This document shows positions 35,107-44,118 of a DNA stretch of 64,000 nt, piece after piece. Position numbers and translations under genes: made by a program. Every line of letters begins with the position of its first letter. Within the stretch, counting starts at the first letter, position 1. The stretch lies in NCBI GenBank assembly GCA_934096405.1, contig CAKOLW010000002.1, positions 22,062-86,061 of the forward strand. The letters are read 5' to 3'. The DNA comes from an uncultured Bacilli bacterium. GTDB lineage: Bacteria > Bacillota_I > Bacilli_A > RF39 > UBA660. Under the pieces are notes generated by a model. The model was not told the DNA's origin. It did no database searches and saw only the letters and a program-made list of their open reading frames with translations.

Positions 35107-36096
35107 TTATTTAGTTAATGCTACTGTAGCTGTACTAGAAGCAATTTGAAGTAATTCTTCATTAGATAGTGATTCTCCAATTATATAATATTCTTTTCCA
35201 TCACTACTCCAATTAAGACTAGTTTCTGTCATGACTCCTACAAGTGGTCCATATTGAACTACTTCTCCACTTACTAATGTTGTTTCATGTTTTTCTTTTG
35301 TTTTAGCAACTTCTTCTACTAGTATAAATGGCTTAACTCCAGTATAAGAAAGTATAACTCTTTCATTTCCTTCTTTATCTATTACTTCTTCTCCACTATA
35401 TGTTGTTCCATTAGGTAAGTACATAGGATATACTATGTCTTCTAATTTACTAGTTGTTTCTGTTTCTTTAGTACAGTTATCACATATACTAGATTTAAGT
35501 GCAAAGTAGTCTTTTTCATAATTCGTTTTAGTATCTATTTTAGTTATTACCATTTTAATTTGTGTAACGCCTTTACTATTTTTTACTTCTATACTTTTAG
35601 GTAAATATTCTTTATCTAAAGTTACTACTTGTTCTTTTAAGTCACTATTATTAGGATAATTTACTTTACTTTTTATTATGTAACTCTCTTTCTTAATAGT
35701 TGTATTTCTTTCACTATCATTTAAGATATCATTAAGAATAGTTTCTAAAATATATGATTGACTACTATTAGTTGGCCATTCACTTTGGAATTTAAAGCTT
35801 TTGTTTAGTGAAGGTGTCACTACATAGACTCCATCTTCATTTTTTAGAATTATTTGTTCATGACTATTTTCCTTATTTATAAGTGATACTTTGTAATAGT
35901 TACCCTTTTTATATGTTACATCAACTGTGTAGTTATATTTGTCTTCATTATTAAGTATTTGCATATCTCCAGTTAAGTGATAATTTTTAATAGATGTTAC
36001 TTTATTTTCAAATTCTTTTATTATGTCAGAGTCCTTTTTCTTACCACAGCCTACTACTAAAAATAAAGAAAATAATAATATTAATACTTTTTTCAA
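35107..36096 (-). CDS. LolA-like lipoprotein (YdcC/GerS type)
   Basis: 329 aa with a lipobox LVVGC (lipidated Cys about residue 17) and a LolA/outer-membrane-lipoprotein-sorting-like beta sheet (NYHLTGDMQILNN, YTVDVTYKKGNYYKVSL, VTLDKEYLPKSIEVKN). In Gram-positives this family includes the sporulation and germination lipoproteins YdcC and GerS. Without neighbours of that pathway the role stays open. The stop is embedded in a near-palindromic hairpin (AAAACGGT/ACCGTTTT) at about 35088-35112, a probable terminator. Confidence 0.72.
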   Translation of the reverse strand: MKKVLILLFSLFLVVGCGKKKDSDIIKEFENKVTSIKNYHLTGDMQILNNEDKYNYTVDVTYKKGNYYKVSLINKENSHEQIILKNEDGVYVVTPSLNKSFKFQSEWPTNSSQSYILETILNDILNDSERNTTIKKESYIIKSKVNYPNNSDLKEQVVTLDKEYLPKSIEVKNSKGVTQIKMVITKIDTKTNYEKDYFALKSSICDNCTKETETTSKLEDIVYPMYLPNGTTYSGEEVIDKEGNERVILSYTGVKPFILVEEVAKTKEKHETTLVSGEVVQYGPLVGVMTETSLNWSSDGKEYYIIGESLSNEELLQIASSTATVALTK

Positions 36097-36208
36097 AATA
36101 ACCCTCCCCTTTAATTATTTCTACTTAAGTATACTCTTTATTTAGGTCATTATTCCTATAATGAATAATTTTCTAAAAAATGATTAAACTAATTAACGAG
36201 GAGGTATT

Positions 36209-36418
36209 ATGCAAACATTACAAAAAATAGCTTTAGGACTAGTAATTATAGGAGCTTTAAACTGGGGCTTAGTAGGATTATTTAGTTTTAACCTAGTAGA
36301 AGCATTATTTGGAGTAGATACTTTACTTACTAAAGTTGTTTACACATTTGTTGGTCTATCAGGTATTATCAATATTGGTTTGTTAGTAACACCATTTGAA
36401 AATACTGCAAGAAAATAA
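36209..36418 (+). CDS. DUF378 small membrane protein
   Basis: 69 aa, two membrane helices, with the DUF378 hallmarks LVIIGALNWGLVGLF and YTFVGLSGIINI. AGGAGG precedes the ATG. Function of the family is unknown. Stands alone between two reverse-strand operons; a TATAAT -10 lies about 50 bp upstream. Confidence 0.9.
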   Translation: MQTLQKIALGLVIIGALNWGLVGLFSFNLVEALFGVDTLLTKVVYTFVGLSGIINIGLLVTPFENTARK

Positions 36419-36419
36419 A

Positions 36420-36444
36420 AGAATGTGAATTTCACATTCTATTT
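36420..36444 (+). terminator. Hairpin after the DUF378 gene
   Basis: GAATGTGAA/TTCACATTC inverted repeat (36421-36429 with 36431-36439). The convergent ybbR stop lies in the 3' arm, so it may serve both genes. The T tract is short. Confidence 0.55.
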
Positions 36445-37806
36445 ATTTGTAACAATAATGTTAACACTTTTTACTTTACTTGTATAAGTAAGCTTTAAGT
36501 CAGTACCTGTTACATATACTGGAACAGAATAGTTACCAGGTTCTGTTATTTCTTTTAAGTCTATATAAGCTTTTATATTAGTTGTTTCTAGAGTATCTAA
36601 TAAACTCTTAACTCCTTTTACTGTTACTGTTACATTTGCATCATTTTGACTAGCACCTTGTGCAATAAATTTAGGATCTAAATTTTCAGTTTCTATACTT
36701 ATATTTTCAAAGTCTTTGCTAGTTTCTTTTTCCATTGTAACATTAATTGTAACAGATGTATCACTTATACTTCTGCTTCCAGCAGGTTTATTTATAACTT
36801 TTTGATATACTTTATCTTCACTTAAATCAGTTACATCTATTTCTACTTCTATATAGTTTAGTTCATTTAATATTGATTCATCAGCATATACAGTTACATT
36901 AGTTACACTACTTGTTATACTACTTATCGCAGAACCACTTCTTACTTCACCTTTAGGAACTACTTTTAGTGGTATTGTTTTACTTGGACTTGTAATAGTT
37001 ACTGTAGCAGTTACTGTGCCTGGTACTATTTCAATATTTTTCATTTCTTTACCAGTTTCATCATAAGCAACTAGTTTAACATCTTCTAATGTATAAGTAC
37101 CACTTTCTTTAGCATTTAATAAATTTACATCTACTATTGCTTTTACGTTAGCAACACTTTCTAGTTTTTCTTTATAACTTTTAATTATTACATCATTTTT
37201 ATCTAATAGTACGTTGCTAACTACTAATGTTTCACTTAGTTTATCAGTATTTATTACATCTATACTAACACTTCTAGTTTCACTTACTTTAGGATATATT
37301 ACTACTGTTAAACTACTTGGGTCTAATTTATAGTTTAATGTATTTATTGGTTTATTATATTCTAACTTTACTTTATGAGTACCTACATCATAATTAGTTA
37401 AATCTAGACTAACTTCATGATCTCCTCTTTGTTCTGCTAAATATAAGTCTCCACTTCTTCCCATTAGAATTATGTCTACAGTATCAGGTAATCCTTCAAC
37501 TACATAAGCTTCTTCGTTATATACTACATTAACTTTTTGATTTTTAAGTACAACTGCTTTTGTATTATTTATACCTATTACTTTTTTATCTACAGCTACA
37601 AATACTAGTAATGCTATAAATAAAGATAAGTATAGTAGTACAGTCGGTTTATTTAATATTTTATCTATTATTCCACTCTTAAATGAGAATTTATCTTTTA
37701 TTAAATAAGCTAATTTACTAAAAGGAGTAATAATTATTTTATCAAAGAATTTATATATTCCTTTAAAGAATTTAACAATTATGTTATTCTTCTCTGTCTT
37801 TTTCAA
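36439..37806 (-). CDS. ybbR: YbbR-domain protein (CdaR), regulator of CdaA
   Basis: 455 aa: one membrane helix at about 50-70 followed by four YbbR-like beta repeats. Strands such as KVVPKGEVRSGSAISSITSSV and the EVPGTVTATVTITSP-like segments have the typical YbbR spacing. It binds and modulates the diadenylate cyclase CdaA. Overlaps cdaA by 23 bp. The usual third gene, glmM, is not downstream here. Confidence 0.88.
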   Translation of the reverse strand: MKKTEKNNIIVKFFKGIYKFFDKIIITPFSKLAYLIKDKFSFKSGIIDKILNKPTVLLYLSLFIALLVFVAVDKKVIGINNTKAVVLKNQKVNVVYNEEAYVVEGLPDTVDIILMGRSGDLYLAEQRGDHEVSLDLTNYDVGTHKVKLEYNKPINTLNYKLDPSSLTVVIYPKVSETRSVSIDVINTDKLSETLVVSNVLLDKNDVIIKSYKEKLESVANVKAIVDVNLLNAKESGTYTLEDVKLVAYDETGKEMKNIEIVPGTVTATVTITSPSKTIPLKVVPKGEVRSGSAISSITSSVTNVTVYADESILNELNYIEVEIDVTDLSEDKVYQKVINKPAGSRSISDTSVTINVTMEKETSKDFENISIETENLDPKFIAQGASQNDANVTVTVKGVKSLLDTLETTNIKAYIDLKEITEPGNYSVPVYVTGTDLKLTYTSKVKSVNIIVTNK

Positions 37807-38629
37807 GAGAATCCACCTCCTCTTCAGTGTTTAACTTCTCATCTGCATCAAAGAAAGTTTCTTTTTTAGGTTGTAATCCTTCAATTAGTAACATTCTAGC
37901 ATCATCTAGTGTTAAGTTATAATTTAATTCATTTTCCATTGCGATAGATACTCTTCCTGTTTCTTCACTTACACATATACTTATTGCATCACTTACTTCT
38001 GCTATTCCTAATGCTGCACGATGTCTTGTACCTAATCTTTTAGATATAGTAGTGTTCATACTAGTTGGAAGTACACTACCAGCACATGTTATTCTGTCTC
38101 CTTGAATTATTACTGCTCCATCATGAAGAGGATTATTAGGGAAGAATATACTTATTAGTAATTCACTACTTAAGTCAGCATATAGTTTATGTGCTTGTTC
38201 AATATATTGATTTAAACTATAGTCTCTCTCAATAACTATTAAAGCACCTATTCTATTTCTTTTTAAATATTCAACTGCCTGCATTATTTCATATACAACT
38301 TTTTCTCTTTCATCTACAGTAAGTACTTTATGTCTTCCTAGTAATTGACTTCTACCTAAATTTTCTAATACATTTCTAATTTCAGGTTGAAATATAACTA
38401 TTAAAGCTAAAGGTGCCCATTCAATTACATATTCAAGTAGTACTCCAACTGTATTTAGATTTAGCCAATCACTTAGTAATTTAAGTAAGATTACTATTAA
38501 AATACCTTTAAATATTAAAGTTAATTTAATATTCTTTTTTATGTATTTTAACAAGTAATATATAACAAACCATAATATGGCTACATCTAATACTTTAGTA
38601 AATATATTAAATATTTGTGACAAATTCAT
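37784..38629 (-). CDS. cdaA: Diadenylate cyclase CdaA
   Basis: 281 aa. Three N-terminal membrane helices (to about residue 85) and a DAC domain with NPLHDGAVIIQGDRI (DGA motif) and GTRHRAALG (RHR motif), the two signatures needed to condense two ATP into c-di-AMP. c-di-AMP controls potassium and osmotic balance. First gene of cdaA-ybbR, with GGAGGG before the ATG. Confidence 0.95.
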   Translation of the reverse strand: MNLSQIFNIFTKVLDVAILWFVIYYLLKYIKKNIKLTLIFKGILIVILLKLLSDWLNLNTVGVLLEYVIEWAPLALIVIFQPEIRNVLENLGRSQLLGRHKVLTVDEREKVVYEIMQAVEYLKRNRIGALIVIERDYSLNQYIEQAHKLYADLSSELLISIFFPNNPLHDGAVIIQGDRITCAGSVLPTSMNTTISKRLGTRHRAALGIAEVSDAISICVSEETGRVSIAMENELNYNLTLDDARMLLIEGLQPKKETFFDADEKLNTEEEVDSLEKDREE

Positions 38630-38666
38630 AATGTCCCTCCTAATGTCTAAGATAATTATAATATAA

Positions 38667-38697
38667 AAAAGATATATTTACTATATCTTTTTTTTAT
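38667..38697 (-). terminator. Terminator between the 185-aa gene and cdaA
   Basis: AAAGATATA/TATATCTTT stem with a 5-nt loop and T runs on both sides, in the 87-bp gap downstream of the 185-aa gene. Confidence 0.75.
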
Positions 38698-38716
38698 TAG
38701 TATGTTAAGTTTACAT

Positions 38717-39274
38717 TTATTTTATATCATCAAATATATTTAAAGTTTCTATATTTTCATTATTATTTGATGGTGTATCAGCATTAGTATTTTCTACTGT
38801 ATTATTACTTAATTCTACAACAGGTGTATCAGAAGAAACAGGTTTTTCAACTTTTACAGGTTCACTATAAAACTCTATTGGAGTTTTATCTTCTTCTTTT
38901 AATGGAATGTCATTTATCTCCATTGTATCTTCCATAACAGGAGTTTCTGTAGGTACTTCTTCAAGTTTAACTTCTTCTTTTACTTCTTGAGGTTCATTTT
39001 CTGGAACTTCTAAAGTTTCAGGATTTACTTCCTCATTAGTGCTAATAGTTTCTTGTGATGCTTCTTCTAAAGTTGTAGTACCATTCATATTTACAGTATC
39101 TCCAGAAACAATTGGTTCTTCAACTTTAGTATTATCTATACTTTCTCCTTTAAATACATTTTTTTCTTTTTTCTTTGACTCAATTATAAAGCCAACTAAT
39201 GCAAAACATAAAACGCCAGCTGTAACAAAAAACCAAATATAATAATCTGCTAAGAAATTTATCACACTATCCAT
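38717..39274 (-). CDS. Hypothetical membrane-anchored acidic protein
   Basis: 185 aa. One N-terminal helix (WFFVTAGVLCFALVGFII), then a basic stop-transfer (ESKKKEK) and a long low-complexity Glu/Pro/Thr/Val-rich tail (EVPENEPQEVKEEVKLEEVP) ending LNIFDDIK. By the basic side the tail should be cytoplasmic. Unknown family; perhaps a scaffold for a cytoplasmic partner binding the conserved-looking end. Confidence 0.65.
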   Translation of the reverse strand: MDSVINFLADYYIWFFVTAGVLCFALVGFIIESKKKEKNVFKGESIDNTKVEEPIVSGDTVNMNGTTTLEEASQETISTNEEVNPETLEVPENEPQEVKEEVKLEEVPTETPVMEDTMEINDIPLKEEDKTPIEFYSEPVKVEKPVSSDTPVVELSNNTVENTNADTPSNNNENIETLNIFDDIK

Positions 39275-39336
39275 TTTAACTTCCTCCTTACTATAATATC
39301 ATTTTAACAAATAATATTATTTTTTTCAATATTATT

Positions 39337-40380
39337 TTATTCTTCTGTTGTTTCTTTATTACTAATTATGTCTAAATATTTGTTAGAAGGTTCAATTTGT
39401 ATCCAAGTGTTTCCATCATTTAGTTTAATTTCTTCTTCTGTATTTTTATAATAATATCTTGTTTGAGAAGCTCTAGTGTCTTTTTTCCATGTTATTGGAA
39501 TAGCATAACCATCAGTAATATAGTACCCTTCTCCTTCACCTATGTTTTCTAATTTTTGTCTACCATAAGAGTCATAACTATAGTTATTTATTTTGTAAGT
39601 AATAATATTTTTAGCTATATATTGTTCACCTGTAATGCTATCAACATGTGGTGTGTCAGACATATATCTTAGGTATACTTTATTTGCTTCATCATATTTA
39701 TAGCTAGTTGTATGATAACTTGAATAAGGAATAATTACTTCATCCGCTATTAAGGCATTTTCTTTGTTTGAAAAATCTAATTCATCAATACTATAGTTAA
39801 ATAAATTCTTTTTATTTGTTTCAGTATTATATCCTAATTTAGATATTCCTTCATTAATCATACTCATTTTGGTAAATCCTGTATGTTCTAAAGATTTATT
39901 TAAAGTTTTATCTCTAAAAAAATATTTTCCTTCATAAGACATACCATCTAAATTGTTTATTCCTAATGAATAGATATCATTATAAGCATCATTACTTCCA
40001 CCCCAGTGCACATAAATAGCATCATTTTCAAGTACATAGTCTAAGAAATAAGGCCTACTGCTTCTAACTGACCCTATTTTTTCAACATCTTTTTGATCTT
40101 TAAACAAGGCCATTATTCTAGTAATACCACCTTCAGCGATTATTTCATAATTTATATATGACTTGTTAAGTCCAGCATGTGGCCATGCATCATGATTATT
40201 ATTTATCATAACTGCAATTGGTCGTGACTTGCTGTCTTCATTTATTATTTTAAGCTTTTTTACTTCTTTTGGTGCGTCATCAGGTGTACTTTTATCATTC
40301 TTATTTAAATATTTTTTAACTCCAAAAAAACCAAATACTAAAATTCCTATGGAAATTATTATTATAATTACTTTTTTCAT
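39337..40380 (-). CDS. DUF3048 (YerB-like) extracytoplasmic protein
   Basis: 347 aa with an N-terminal membrane segment and the DUF3048 signature: RPIAVMINNNHDAWPHAGLNK, YEIIAEGGITRIMALF, GSVRSSRPYFLDY and HWGGS. The C-terminal domain (WKKDTRASQTRYYYK, LNDGNTWIQI) is also typical. YerB in Bacillus is a lipoprotein; here no lipobox Cys is present, so the helix serves as anchor. Function of the family is unknown. Confidence 0.9.
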   Translation of the reverse strand: MKKVIIIIISIGILVFGFFGVKKYLNKNDKSTPDDAPKEVKKLKIINEDSKSRPIAVMINNNHDAWPHAGLNKSYINYEIIAEGGITRIMALFKDQKDVEKIGSVRSSRPYFLDYVLENDAIYVHWGGSNDAYNDIYSLGINNLDGMSYEGKYFFRDKTLNKSLEHTGFTKMSMINEGISKLGYNTETNKKNLFNYSIDELDFSNKENALIADEVIIPYSSYHTTSYKYDEANKVYLRYMSDTPHVDSITGEQYIAKNIITYKINNYSYDSYGRQKLENIGEGEGYYITDGYAIPITWKKDTRASQTRYYYKNTEEEIKLNDGNTWIQIEPSNKYLDIISNKETTEE

Positions 40381-40465
40381 AACATATCTACCTCTTAATT
40401 AGAGTATACTATTGACAAGTACTTTTATAAACATTTTTAATTTCAGGTTAACACTTTTTGTGTAA

Positions 40466-40494
40466 ATAAAAAAGAAAGTTTTTATTAACTTTCT
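40466..40494 (-). terminator. Terminator of the 116-aa gene
   Basis: AGAAAGTT/AACTTTCT stem (40494-40487 with 40480-40473) followed by TTTTTT on the reverse strand, overlapping the gene's stop codon. Confidence 0.8.
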
Positions 40495-40843
40495 ATTTTA
40501 ATTTTCTACTATAGTCATTATTTATTTCATATACATCTGAATAACTATGTCTTAGAATCCTACCGTTTTTTAAATCAGTTAATCTATAATCACTATTTCC
40601 ATTTCTTAAATAGATTTCTATTTCATTCCTTGCAGGAATTCTATCAAAAAATTCTATTAAATATCTTTCTGCTTTTCCAAATTTAAAAAAGTATTTACAG
40701 CTTCCACTAGTTTTTCCACCAGGAAATATAAATTTATGGACTGAATTATTACATTTGAGACACTCGTTTAAAGCCCTTCCTTCATAGCAACAATCTCCAT
40801 TTACTCCTGTCTTAATTTTTAGAATTGCTTGATTTTTTTTCAT
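40493..40843 (-). CDS. Hypothetical Cys-containing protein, paralogue 1
   Basis: 116 aa. Shares with the next gene upstream the frame ILKIKT-V...C...C(L/I)KC-N-S-(H/Y)-(K/R)FIF, then YLIEFFD(R/K)(I/V)P(A/T)R and SxY(R/K)(L/I)T-L-(N/D)G--LR. CxxC-type Cys (CCYEG, CLKC) suggest metal binding. No membrane segment. I do not recognise the family. Confidence 0.7.
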   Translation of the reverse strand: MKKNQAILKIKTGVNGDCCYEGRALNECLKCNNSVHKFIFPGGKTSGSCKYFFKFGKAERYLIEFFDRIPARNEIEIYLRNGNSDYRLTDLKNGRILRHSYSDVYEINNDYSRKLK

Positions 40844-40952
40844 ACCTTTATTACCCCCATTACTGAGTAAATTATAGCATATTAAGTACTATTTGTCAAT
40901 ATTTTTGTATTAAATAAATTACAATATTACAATTAAATATCAAGTCTAAATA

Positions 40953-41390
40953 TTATTTATTTGGTTTAGTTTTACTTAATTTGGCTACTCTAACTCTTTC
41001 TGTATAATTTATGTAGTCTTCTTCTTGTTTAATTTTATTTTCATTATAATAATTCATTAAGGCATTTACTTCTTCTTTACTAGGTCTTAGAACTACCCCA
41101 TCATTTAATCTTGTAATTTTGTAATTACTATTAGGATTTAAAAAATATTTTTCTAATTCCACTCTAGTAGGTACTTTATCAAAAAATTCAATTAAATATT
41201 TTTCTTCAGAGTTACCATTTTTATAATATTCGTTATCTCCAGTTTGTCTTCCATTCGAAAAAATAAACCTATAAGATGCATTTTCACACTTGATGCAATC
41301 TTCAACTGTGCAAAATCCAAAATAGTCATAATTTACACAATTATCTTTAACTTCTGTTTTAATTTTTAAGATTCCTTCATTTTCTTTCAT
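40953..41390 (-). CDS. Hypothetical Cys-containing protein, paralogue 2
   Basis: 145 aa, about 45% similar to the 116-aa neighbour over the first 110 residues (GILKIKTEV, CIKCENASYRFIF, YLIEFFDKVPTRVELEKYF), plus a C-terminal Lys/Glu-rich helix. A tandem duplication. The pair lies next to a PspC-domain gene but no link in function can be shown. Confidence 0.7.
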   Translation of the reverse strand: MKENEGILKIKTEVKDNCVNYDYFGFCTVEDCIKCENASYRFIFSNGRQTGDNEYYKNGNSEEKYLIEFFDKVPTRVELEKYFLNPNSNYKITRLNDGVVLRPSKEEVNALMNYYNENKIKQEEDYINYTERVRVAKLSKTKPNK

Positions 41391-41410
41391 AATATTTACT
41401 TCTTTCTATA

Positions 41411-41626
41411 TTAATTAATTTTCTTTTTAGAATGAATTACTTCATTTTCATTTGGCATCACTAAGGCTGCGATGATATATAGAAGTATTCCACATCCTCC
41501 ACAAAGTGTAAAGAAAATTAAAATTAATCTAATTAAAGTAACATCTGTGTTAAAATATAATGCAAAACCAGTACATACTCCACATAATTTTTTACCATTA
41601 TCAACTTTATATAATTTCTTTTTCAT
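41411..41626 (-). CDS. PspC-domain small membrane protein
   Basis: 71 aa: KKKLYKVDNGKKLCGVCTGFALYFNTDVTLIRLI followed by one membrane helix (FFTLCGGCGILLYIIAALVMP), the PspC pattern. PspC proteins sense envelope stress; stand-alone PspC in Bacillota is of uncertain function. Confidence 0.9.
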   Translation of the reverse strand: MKKKLYKVDNGKKLCGVCTGFALYFNTDVTLIRLILIFFTLCGGCGILLYIIAALVMPNENEVIHSKKKIN

Positions 41627-41643
41627 TTTTAATTTACTCCTTT

Positions 41644-41963
41644 TTAGAATTTTATAGTACTAATAAAATTGCCATGTTCTTTTATTATATTTATTAAATC
41701 ATTAGTCTTTAACCAAATCGTCACATTATTTACTAATGGATGAAGTCCTATTATAGATTTACCAGTTAAAAAATATTCATCAATATAGTATTTAACTTTT
41801 CTATCGCTATCATTTAATAAACCTAGCGGCGTTACTGAACCAGGTATTAAATTTAATAGTTCTTTTTATTAACTTCTTCCATATTGTAAACATATTCGTG
41901 TTCATTGATTTCATACCATATATTTTTACTTTTTATAAATTCATAAACTTCATCTTTAGTCAT
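41644..41963 (-). pseudogene. Prolyl-tRNA editing protein (ProX/YbaK type), internally deleted
   Basis: The ATG at 41963 begins MTKDEVYEFIKSKNIWYEINEHEYVYNMEEV, the YbaK/ProX N-terminus, and runs into a TAA after 35 codons. A shifted frame continues LLNLIPGSVTPLGLLNDSDRKVKYYIDEYF and HPLVNNVTIWLKTNDLI to a TAA at 41646-41644, the family C-terminus. About 60 middle residues, including the expected Lys-containing core, are missing. A remnant of a protein that clears Ala/Cys-tRNA-Pro. Confidence 0.82.
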
Positions 41964-42030
41964 GTAAAACACCAAAGTTATTATAGTTGATTAAAAAAAG
42001 CTTGTCAATAACCATGATACTTTATCTGTT

Positions 42031-42549
42031 TTATCGCTTGAGTGACAATTTATAATCTTCTTCTCTTTTTTCTAAAGGCTTACTTAACCACCAATTTTGA
42101 TAATCATTTTTTATTGATTTAAAAAACTTAATTATATTTGAATCTAAAAATGCCATCCAATCTCCATAGACATTATTACAATCTATACACCACCAAAAAT
42201 TACTACGTAAATTTTTATTTGAATTTTTTAAATATATGTTATCAAGTTCCGAATACTCTTTCAATTTATATGGTTTATAAACATAATTCTTTAATTCTTT
42301 TAATATTTCTTTAGAATATTCTTTTCTGCAAAATATAATCAATTCTTTTTTATCAGAAGTAAAAATATCAGTATGAAATATTTCATAATTTAAAAAATTA
42401 TACATTAATCTTCTATAAGCTTTAGGAATAGCACCAAATTCAAATTCAGCAGATCCCATATAATCTAAATTAGCTATACCATTTTCTCCAAAAAGTTCAT
42501 TTCCCTCTTTTTTTAATTTTCCTCGTTGTATAAGATAAAATTCTCCCAT
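42031..42549 (-). CDS. Hypothetical protein with DYMGSAEFEFGA motif
   Basis: 172 aa starting MGEFYLIQRGKLKKEGNELF and carrying LDYMGSAEFEFGAIPKAYR, a pattern seen in small uncharacterised phage and bacterial proteins. Trp-rich toward the end (NFWWCIDC, DWMAF, NWWLSK). No membrane segment. Function unknown; its position in a hypothetical-rich stretch suggests accessory DNA. Confidence 0.65.
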   Translation of the reverse strand: MGEFYLIQRGKLKKEGNELFGENGIANLDYMGSAEFEFGAIPKAYRRLMYNFLNYEIFHTDIFTSDKKELIIFCRKEYSKEILKELKNYVYKPYKLKEYSELDNIYLKNSNKNLRSNFWWCIDCNNVYGDWMAFLDSNIIKFFKSIKNDYQNWWLSKPLEKREEDYKLSLKR

Positions 42550-42854
42550 AAATATTTCCTTTCATTTTAATAATGTCCTAAGGAAGAAATAGAATAATTT
42601 CCCGAACTAAATAAGAAATAGTAATAACTATTAACTATCATAAGTATAACATACTTTAAAGTAAAATGTAACTTTTTAGGTTATTTTTCTATCTAATGAG
42701 TCCTCCTCTTAACGTACAATTTAGACATTTATATATTAGAAATTATTTTATCATTTCAAAATTAAAACATATTTTTTATTCTATCATAAATCAGTAAGTT
42801 TTCTTCTCATTAATTTACTTTTCAAAGTACACATGATATAATTTTTTTAAGGAT
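42550..42854. promoter_or_regulatory. Divergent intergenic region with two promoters
   Basis: 305 bp without a gene. For the leftward gene: TTACAT, 17 bp, TATACT around 42680-42645. For the rightward gene: TTTACT, 17 bp, TATAAT ending near 42842. Nothing else recognisable. Confidence 0.45.
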
Positions 42855-43907
42855 GTGATAACAATGAACGATTTTTTAGATATTTATACTAGATTGAAAA
42901 TGAAAACTGATTCTAATATTATTTTAACATACTATTCTAGTTACGGTTATAGAGAAACAAAAAAATTTAAGTTAATAGATGTTGTTGGATTTAAGAATGT
43001 TTTGGTAAAAAATGAAGAAGGACTAGTAAGCATACCTTTTTTTGGATTAGATGCAATGATTGAATCTATCACATTTGAAAATTCTAATAAACCTATTTAT
43101 TTTAATCCATATGTAAATAAAGATATATTTGATGGATTTTATATAAAAGATGGATATGCAGAAAATATAAAACAAAATTTATTAGGAAAAAAAGATTTAA
43201 ATTTAGAAGATAGAGAAAATTTTATTCAAAAATACATGACAAAGAGATCTACTTTTGAATATGATGAGTTGTTTTTTAGTGAAAAACAAAAAAGAGAATT
43301 TACTGATTTTTTTGAACTGTTGATAAAAGACTTGACTAACTATTGTAAAAATAATGGGCTTGATTCAAATTTAAAACTTATAGCTAAAGGCACAACTTCA
43401 ATTGTTTATAGTATTGGTGATAAGATTATTAAAATAGGAAAACCAAGAAGAAGATCATCTATACCATATTGTGAATATTTGTTACAACCTATTATAAATC
43501 GTGATTTTGAATTTGATGGTTATCCAATACATATTGAAGTAACTCAAAAAGTTCTTGTATGTGAAAATATAAAAGATAGTTTGCCTGATAAAAAAATTCA
43601 TGCAATTAGAAAAGAACTTTCGGATAATCTTCATGCGATTGGTTTAAAATCAACTGATTTACATCCAGATAACATTGGTCTTTTAACAACGGACAATAAA
43701 ATTCATTTTGACTCAACTAATTTTGATATTGGAAATGAAGTATCTACTTCTATTCAAAATAATAATAGCTTAAGAACCAAAGAAGCTGGAGAGTTTGTAA
43801 TAATTGATCTTGATTGTTTAGAAATTGAAGATATTACTAAATATTCTAATTATTTAAGAAGTATAGGTTTTTCTTTTGAAAATAGTGATACTAAAAAAAC
43901 AAAATAA
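42855..43907 (+). CDS. Hypothetical protein with a protein-kinase-like domain
   Basis: 350 aa. Residues about 170-330 resemble a minimal kinase fold: a glycine-loop-like KGTTSIVY, Lys in KIIKIGKPRR, a catalytic-loop-like STDLHPDNIGLL (Asp and Asn kept, HRD His lost) and a metal-Asp-like EFVIIDLDCLE. The first 160 residues are a separate unknown domain. A role as phosphotransferase is plausible but unproven. Confidence 0.65.
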   Translation: MITMNDFLDIYTRLKMKTDSNIILTYYSSYGYRETKKFKLIDVVGFKNVLVKNEEGLVSIPFFGLDAMIESITFENSNKPIYFNPYVNKDIFDGFYIKDGYAENIKQNLLGKKDLNLEDRENFIQKYMTKRSTFEYDELFFSEKQKREFTDFFELLIKDLTNYCKNNGLDSNLKLIAKGTTSIVYSIGDKIIKIGKPRRRSSIPYCEYLLQPIINRDFEFDGYPIHIEVTQKVLVCENIKDSLPDKKIHAIRKELSDNLHAIGLKSTDLHPDNIGLLTTDNKIHFDSTNFDIGNEVSTSIQNNNSLRTKEAGEFVIIDLDCLEIEDITKYSNYLRSIGFSFENSDTKKTK

Positions 43908-43988
43908 TTATTTAATTTATTATAAAGGTATTTTTAAGTTAAAAAGAAAACTACTTTCAATTAATTTGATAGTAGTTTTTATATTACG

Positions 43989-44020
43989 TCGAAAAATTCG
44001 AGTAACTATCAATCTGGTGC
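43989..44020. repeat. Imperfect direct repeat, distal copy (att-like)
   Basis: 32 bp matching 46537-46568 at 28 positions. The copy at 46537 spans the hairpin just past tRNA-Thr and six bases of its 3' end (TGGTGC); this copy carries the same pieces but no tRNA body. The two bracket about 2.5 kb of hypothetical genes. Confidence 0.5.
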
Positions 44021-44118
44021 ACTATTTATTAACTAGTTAAATCATATTGTTCATTTTTGCTTCCTATACATTTTTATAAATTTGTGGTAAAATGATTAAT
44101 ATATATGAGGAGGGTTCT

